From NCBI RefSeq assembly GCF_963583255.1, contig NC_084804.1, forward strand, positions 28,948,461 to 29,012,460: DNA of 64,000 bases. The letters are read 5' to 3'. This stretch comes from Pyrus communis. Its lineage: Eukaryota > Streptophyta > Magnoliopsida > Rosales > Rosaceae. The notes beneath the pieces were generated by a model. It was not told the origin of the DNA. It made no database searches and worked only from the letters and a program-made list of their open reading frames with translations. Made by a program: the position numbers and the translations under genes. This document shows positions 57,596 through 64,000 of the stretch, piece after piece (position 1 is the stretch's first letter; every line of letters begins with the position of its first letter).

Positions 57596-59241
57596 TAACT
57601 AAGTATATTTGATGCAAATTCGTGGGATTTTATCACCCATAACTTCAAATGTTGTTCCTTGCTGTTTTAAGGTGTTTTTAAGTTGTTTTAGAGTGTTTTA
57701 GTATGTTTTGTTTTTATAACTCCGAAAATCACATAAAAATTTGAAAAACATGTTTTAAAAAGCCTAAAAAGAGTGTTTTGAGTCGTTTTTGTGTGTTTAT
57801 GTCTTAGGGTAGCTTCCAACACAATGACATGGATTTGGTTTGTAATTGCATGACGGTTAAAAAGAGTTATAAACATAGAGAAAAATTTGATTTACTCTTG
57901 GTATATGCTTGGTTATGGTTATAATGTATGACTTCACATGCAATCATAAAAGAAAAATTCGTTTTTGTGACATGCTTGAAGGAAGGAACTCAAACAAATG
58001 CTACAACCCTGTGAGACTCGAGCCATTACCTTCTTTGGAGAGTTATTTTCTGTGATTCTTTGTTTTCTAAAGTTGTTGCATGATCTCATTATTCCTTGCT
58101 TGGTTGCTACTTAGAATGCAATTGTATCATGATAGAACTAAATGCTAGAACTTATATCCATTTCATTCAAAGCATGACATTGAATTGCATAACATATATC
58201 AAGATAAAGTTGTGTAGTTGCCACCATAGCCAAATAGCCTTACTTCCCATATTTCGTATTTGTTGTAAGTTTTAACCCCTTTGAGCCTTGTTTAGCCTAT
58301 GTTCTTTGTTAACCCATGTTATCCTTACCTAGCCTAGAATAGGACCATCCATGCCTTTGTTCTTAAAGCATAGTAAGCATGACGGAAAATGAATTCCTTT
58401 TTGATTAATATGTTGCAGAAAATAAGTGTGGGGGAAGGATTATTGATGAGAATTGTTGTGCCATAGGCACGGCTAAAAAAAAAAAAAAAAAAGAAGAAAA
58501 AAAAAAAATTTGAAAAAAAAGAAAAAGAAAAATAAGAGTTGTTTGAATTTCCCCTATTAGTCTAAAAGTTATTTTCCGCGCTCTAAAGGGAATTCTAAGT
58601 ACCTAATTCAATACTTTGCTCACTATTGCTTTAAGAATGTTTGTTTATCCTTCACCTTTCATTGTTAACCAGTACCCTAGCCCCGTTACACCCCTTTGAC
58701 TTCTATCTTGATCGTTATGTGTTCAATAATGTGGAGTTTGGATTTGATATGAGCTTATGGAATCACTGGTTCTCATTCTAAGTAGTAGCATTCCATTCAT
58801 GAGATCATATTCATGTCATTATCGTAAATCCAGAAAATGCTTTCTTTGTTATAACATATGTGAGATACTAGTCTTTCATGTTTACATCAATCTCTCACAT
58901 ATAACTAGTGTAGGGTGTGTAGTCAGAAAATCTGTGTGAAAATAGAGTGCATTCTAGTAAGGAATTGAGTAAATTCTCTAAAGCATGTTACTACATTTGA
59001 AATGTGTTTTAATTGCTTAATTGTGAACTAGTATGTGGTGACTATGATTAAGAATGTACTTAAGTGTAAAGATGGCTAAAATCTGTGAGAATAATGATTT
59101 TTAACTTGTCATGTGCATTGGAAATCCCTAAGACGGTTGTTGGAAGGTTTAGGTTGTGTTTTACTTGTTTAGTGTCGTTTTGTTTATTTGTTATTATTTT
59201 GTTTTGCTCGAGGACTAGCAAAAGCTAAGTGTGGGGGAATT

Positions 59242-61068
59242 TGATAGGAGCATATTTAGGCGACTTACTTAGCTTGTTTTCGTGCATCTATGTTGTTAAT
59301 TCATAATTGTTTTAGTAGTTTAAGCCATTTTCGTGTGTTTTTAGGTTCATATGGCTAAGGAAGCAAAAAGATGCATTTTGGAGCATTTTGGAGCAAAATT
59401 GGGCTTGGAATGGATAGCATATGCTTGGAGCCAAAGTGTTGGACGAATTTGAAAGCCTTGTATGCACTTTGGACATAAAACAAAGGGCCTAGCCCAATCA
59501 AACAATCCTTTGAGCCATGCAAAACCTCTAGCCCAATCAACAACCCTTAGCCACATGCATTCACATGCATCACAACCCCAAAACCATCAAGAAACACCAT
59601 TCACACACACATGCACTTACTCTTTCATCATTGCACCACCAATTCAACACATGCATTTCCACCTTCCTACTTCATCATTTCATCCACATGCACTCTCAAT
59701 CATAACAACCACATTCACTCTTAAACAATCACCCACATATTCTCCCATTCCCCCTATAAAAACCCATGCATTCATACACAAAAATCACATCTCATTTTCA
59801 TACACAACACATCACAAACACATCCAATCTTCCCTCATTGCCTTGAGCTACCATTCCCTTATAATCCAAACACCACTCCTCATCCATTTCCATAATTCCC
59901 CAATCCATTCAACACACCAACAACATCCCTTAGACCTTGTGCTACGACGAAGAGGAAGATAAGAGGGCCTAAACGTTCATACAATTCAAGTTTGAGTTGT
60001 TGGAATGTTTAGGTGTTTCTTTGATTCTCTTTGTTTTGTACCATGAGGAACTTCCTCTCGGCTTCATTCCATTAGATACACTCTCCCATTTCTTAAAGGA
60101 TTTCGACATCAGTTTTGCTTCAAGGGTTCTTTCTTCTTAATCCTATGTTCACTCATGTTATATATTTTTATGTCAAACCTTTTGTAAACATGAAGTGTAA
60201 CTAATCTCTCTCTAGGGATTCGATGTAGCCTTGCAAGATTGCCATGTAGTTAATTCGGAATTCTCATTTAATCTATCTATTTCTTGTTTCATTCTCCGAT
60301 TTAATTGTGACTTAGTGTGTTGATTTTAATGCTTGATCATCATTTGAATTAACCACAGGTTGTTTAGCCAAGATTAAAGCACACATCATGCATAATCTTG
60401 GTAGATATGTGAATGAATGAAGGGAATGTTTTGCAAACATCCTGCCGAGTGTTCCCTTTGGTTTTGTGAAAGTTTCTTGTGCACTACATAGTCTTGATTA
60501 GGAACCAAAGTTGCACATCACAATTAGGCTCATGATTAGAGACATTTGATCAAATCCACACATCATATGGCTGATCATATCTAAGTGAAACAAACCCAAG
60601 AAATAAGTAGAGGGATGAGTATAATCTGACTTAACAAGCATGGACTTGGCTTAGCAATGGTGAAATCGAATCTCTAGCTTCATCTCCATTTGTGCTATCT
60701 CTTTTTATTAGCTGTTGATTCATTCATTTTGTATTTACTTCATTTCCTTATGCTTTAATTTACAATCTGTCATTTAGTTTAATCAAAACCTAAATCCCCC
60801 TTTACCTTATTGTTCAATTTAGTTAGAAATCAATTTAGTTTATGCTTTAAAGCATTTTGAGTCTTTGGTTTGTCTTAGTGTTTTAAAGTTTAGTTTTGCA
60901 TTCTTTGAGTCTAGTATAGTGTTTTAGATTGTGTTTTTAGCGTTTTTGAGTCAAATCCAAGTGATTAACAATCCCTCCTAATCCCCGGTCCAGAACGATC
61001 CCTACTTACATACTTACTACAATTGTCAAAAAGAGGGTTTAATTTGTGTGCGTATAATTCTCGCATCA
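59242..61068 (+). repeat. 3' LTR of the LARD
   Basis: 1,827 bp, near-identical partner of 53419-55245, starting TGATAGGAGCATATTTAGG and ending CTCGCATCA. Confidence 0.92.
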
Positions 61069-61452
61069 CTAATGCATCATTGGTTGAGTATCACCAAGGA
61101 TTTACCGATAAATCCTATCACTTTTCTTCCACCGTTTTTACCAACCCTTCGAGTTAGGAAACCATAAATGGTTTTGTTTCTTTGGTAGCACCTATTAGTT
61201 TACCATCTCTTATAATTCCTACGAAGTTTACTTCGTCAAGATTCTAGAAATGTCTTGAGCGACAACCTGGTGCTAAAGTGGTAGCACTCGACGGAAGATC
61301 ACTTGGTGCTAAAGTGATATCTTCAAACGTACTAGTGACCGTTCTGGATCAAGAGGAAGATCGACTTCTGAGTAAGTTCGTTCCAAAGTAGATTATTAGC
61401 AAGTTCCTCTTCCAGCCTTGTAACTTTCCAACCAAATTTTCAGGGGGTAGAT
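61069..61452 (+). other. Short non-coding stretch ending in a polypurine tract
   Basis: No gene. It contains short direct repeats (CCTGGTGCTAAAGTGGTAGC / CTTGGTGCTAAAGTGATATC at about 61268 and 61305). It ends in CAGGGGGTAGAT, a polypurine tract directly before an LTR start, so it is probably the 3' interior end of a gypsy element whose remaining body is not visible here. Confidence 0.55.
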
Positions 61453-64000
61453 TGTGACGACCATCCCTACTTTTCACTGTAATTTCTTTTCCATTGGTGT
61501 AAGTTGACGATTTTACCCTTTTTGGACAAAAGTGGGATCTGACGTGGACGTGGTCTTTCAACAGTTATTTCTTTTTCCTGGTTCCATACTTAATTAGCAC
61601 TCATTGTTACGAATGCATGAGCATGTGTTAAACCCGAAACGAATTCCTAACAAAAAAGTTACGCTCCGTTACAGTACATTAATTATGGGTATTTTTGTAC
61701 ACGCGCGTACAAAATATCAGTGTCGGAAACATTGTTAAGGATACAGATTTTGTACATTTGAAATTGTACAAAATCTGAAAAATCATTTCCCTTCCCTAAT
61801 TGGTGGATTTGTGCCCCCCATTCCATCCACCAATCAATTTCAACATTTCCACCATTTCCTTATCTCCATTCATTTCCCTTGTTTTCCTATTCACCAATCA
61901 AGTGCCATCCTCAAAACTAGCACCAATCAGTGAACACCCTCCACAGACCCATCACCCAATCAAAGCACTCAGAAGACTCTTTCTCTCTTTCTCTCTTCTC
62001 TCTCTTCTCTCTATCTCCCCGAAAGCTTTATCTCATTCTCTGTAACATACACACATACACATGCACACTGAACCACCATCATCGTGAACTCCACCACCAT
62101 GGTTCATTCTTCGGTGGCCTCACCACCCTCAAGACCCCTCCATCTCGAAACCAGACCTAGCAGAGGTCTCTCCTCCTTTCTCCTTTCCTGCACCTTGGAA
62201 CCACCATTGTTCTTGAGTTATTCCGACAAGTTCTCACCATTCACAGCTTAGATAAGCCTCGGGAAATCCTAAAAACCTTCATTTCATTCCTTTAGGTTGA
62301 TTTTGATCTCATGTACATGTCTTGATTGAACATTTTAGTGCAGAAAACTCAAGAGGGGGATACTACTCAGTTTTCCAACAAAGGAACCATGACCATTTGG
62401 TCACTTTCAGCTCATTTTTCCGGCCAACCTCGACCACGACTGGACTCCTAATAGGTATAGACATGTTCTTTATATTCATACTTCAAAATGGCTTTTGAAT
62501 CACTGAGTTTGGTTAACTATCGAGTTAGAAATCAACTCTAAAAGTTGGGAAGAAATTCCCAAATTTCTAGAGAAGTTTGGCCGTGGCCATTTCACCACTT
62601 TTAGACCTAATTCCTGGACAACACGAACCACCTTTGAACTTTTAGTAAATATAGATCGATTCATTATTTTCCTAGCTTCAAATTGGTCCTTGTAGAATTG
62701 ATTTTGGTTGAGAATTGAGCTCGTTAGGAGCTCTAGAAGTTGGACCAGAAACCTGCAAACATTGCATGTTTTCACAAGGAAGGCGAGTATGGTTGTACTC
62801 ACGGCGCGTGTGGTGCGTGGCTGCCAGTGCAGCTATTTGTGGCGGAGCATCCGACCTCCGGCCAGTGTGTGGTCGACATATGTGGGTCCATGATGTTAAG
62901 TATATCGATTTTGTATATTCAAACCCTATGTTTGAGCAATCTACGGAGGTTTTATTTAAGCTTCCGTATATGTGTTGTTAAACTAATTAAATTGGTAATT
63001 TCACATATAGGGGAATTGTATCCTGAGGACGTATAAGGCAAAGCAAGGCTCAGAGGCTTCGTTTCAACTATGTAACTGTGAGTGGGTCATTTCTTTTTAT
63101 AAGTATATGCATGCTTGCTAGTTTCCAGTTATACCTTGAAGAGAATTTACTACGTATGCCTTGCTTAGACTAAAATTACATGAAGTAGCGAAATGACGGA
63201 ATTTAGGAAATTATTCTAAACCCTATAGGTTCACAGGTATATGTGAGATACCATGATTATATTTTACAGCTATGATTAATTAGTATTGCAAGAACTGTTG
63301 TGCTGTTGTGAAATGCAAAAATAATCCCATGGGATGCGCAAGTAAGTTATTTTGTTGGCTAGAATTATTGAATTATTGTGGCATGGTTATATTTATGTTC
63401 TGCTTATCATTGCTGCACCCCGATGTTAGTACACGCCCCAGGGCTAGGGCCAGTCCTTCATGTGTATGTTCACATCTGCACCATTCACTCGTCTTGGATC
63501 CAAGTTAGGTGTCAGTCATGTTGTACATATTGCATTAGGCAATTCCAACTCGTATGTGACCGCGCTTCGGCACTAGCCTTCACGTGATCGTAGTACTAGA
63601 GCACATTGATTACACCCAGTCATGTTTGTTTAAGAAATTATATGTACGAACTCGTGTGTCAGCATAGGTTGATGAGCATTCCTTATAATGTGTTTACTAT
63701 TTCAAGATTATGTGATTGTGGTCACCTTGTGCTTACCTTGATAGTTGTACTTTATTGATTTTCTTGAGACTTTGCAGGTTACAGTAAGTATTTTCTTATT
63801 ATACGTAGTATGTATATTTTTGGAAACTATAGTTGGTTTTATGGTGAGGGGTTATAATGTTTTTGAAAAGGTTTTTATAAAACGTTATTTTCTGACCCAC
63901 TCACTTTGTTTTTCGCCTTTCTAGGTTTAGTAGCTGTGATTACGTGTAAACGAGGATTCTAAAAAATCTCAGGAGATGGTTATCTTCAGTGGTATAACCC
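61453..64000 (+). mobile_element. Long Ty3/gypsy-type LTR, runs past the window end
   Basis: It starts TGTGACGACCATCCC after a polypurine tract (CAGGGGGTAGAT), the usual start of a 3' LTR in long-LTR gypsy (Tekay/Del-like) elements. No end was reached in 2.5 kb. The short frames inside carry no domain. Phrases such as TGCACCCCGATGTTAGTACAC and CGTCTTGGATCCAAGTTAGG match an LTR family I recall from apple. Confidence 0.6.

Larger units (their letters stand above)
53419..61068 (+). mobile_element. LARD-type non-autonomous LTR retrotransposon, young
   Basis: Two 1,827-bp LTRs (53419-55245, 59242-61068) differ at about three internal positions plus a few at the extreme 5' end, so the insertion is recent. 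The 4-kb interior starts with TGGCGCCGTTGTCGGGGA (55251-55268), complementary to the 3' end of tRNA-Asp, a primer site used by Athila/Tat-type gypsy elements. It ends with a purine tract TAAGTGTGGGGGAATT before the 3' LTR. No gag, protease, reverse transcriptase or integrase is encoded, so it must be mobilised by another element. The 3' LTR starts TGATAGGAGC and ends CTCGCATCA. The 5' LTR starts TCCTAGAAGC, and no matching target duplication could be assigned. Confidence 0.92.

Noticed and set aside
1..64000. CRISPR arrays, operons or bacterial-type systems
   Set aside because: Spliced genes, LTR retrotransposons and SINEs show plant nuclear DNA; no direct-repeat/spacer array was seen.

Overview
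This is plant nuclear DNA: GT-AG introns, AT-rich spacers and abundant nested retrotransposons. The gene order and the repeat families (a Cassandra TRIM, a tRNA-derived SINE, several MITEs and a LARD whose leader PBS matches tRNA-Asp) point to a eudicot, most likely Rosaceae of the apple/pear group. The organism call rests on recalled repeat and protein resemblance, not on a search.

Genes. Six genes can be rebuilt exon by exon, and each reconstruction sums to an intact reading frame. UFD1 (+, 11268-15142, 322 aa) is a cofactor of the CDC48/p97 ubiquitin-dependent segregase. SULA/GC1 (-, 16026-21447, 353 aa) is a plastid SDR39U1-like epimerase-family protein. bTHXm (+, 26181-26480, 99 aa) is a small mitochondrial ribosomal protein. 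An uncharacterised four-helix membrane protein (-, 28754-29644, 209 aa) has two similar halves. CIB22/NDUFB9 (-, 31971-34023, 117 aa) is an LYR-type subunit of mitochondrial complex I. A KIN-7/NACK-type kinesin (-, 34966-39886, 928 aa) carries a DUF3490-type C-terminus. UFD1, SULA, bTHXm and the kinesin are in the order I recall for Arabidopsis At2g21270-At2g21300, so this looks like an old conserved block. The membrane protein and CIB22 lie inside it.

Mobile DNA by region. 889-10391: a decayed Ty1/copia element with 5-bp TSDs; its integrase is split by a 3.2-kb solo LTR with its own perfect TSD, and its leader holds a series of hairpin units. 22.2-26.0 kb: a 54-bp tandem duplication, a Ty3/gypsy-like LTR fragment and a Mutator-like element. 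27.7-28.65 kb: a 5'-truncated LINE with a 15-bp TSD. 42.9-43.2 kb: a hAT-like MITE. 43.18-46.47 kb: a PIF/Harbinger element with TTA TSD, a broken transposase and a better kept ORF1. 46.82-47.50 kb: a complete Cassandra TRIM with 5S-rRNA-like promoters. 49-52.4 kb: several hairpin MITEs. 53.42-61.07 kb: a young 7.65-kb LARD with nearly identical 1,827-bp LTRs, no gag-pol, and a 208-codon antisense coiled-coil ORF. 61.45 kb to the end: the start of a long gypsy LTR that leaves the window.

The most interesting signals are the hairpin array in the copia leader, where stems are partly kept by paired changes; a second possible terminal exon of CIB22 with the same length and phase as the normal one; and the antisense ORF with its repeat-rich flank in the LARD.
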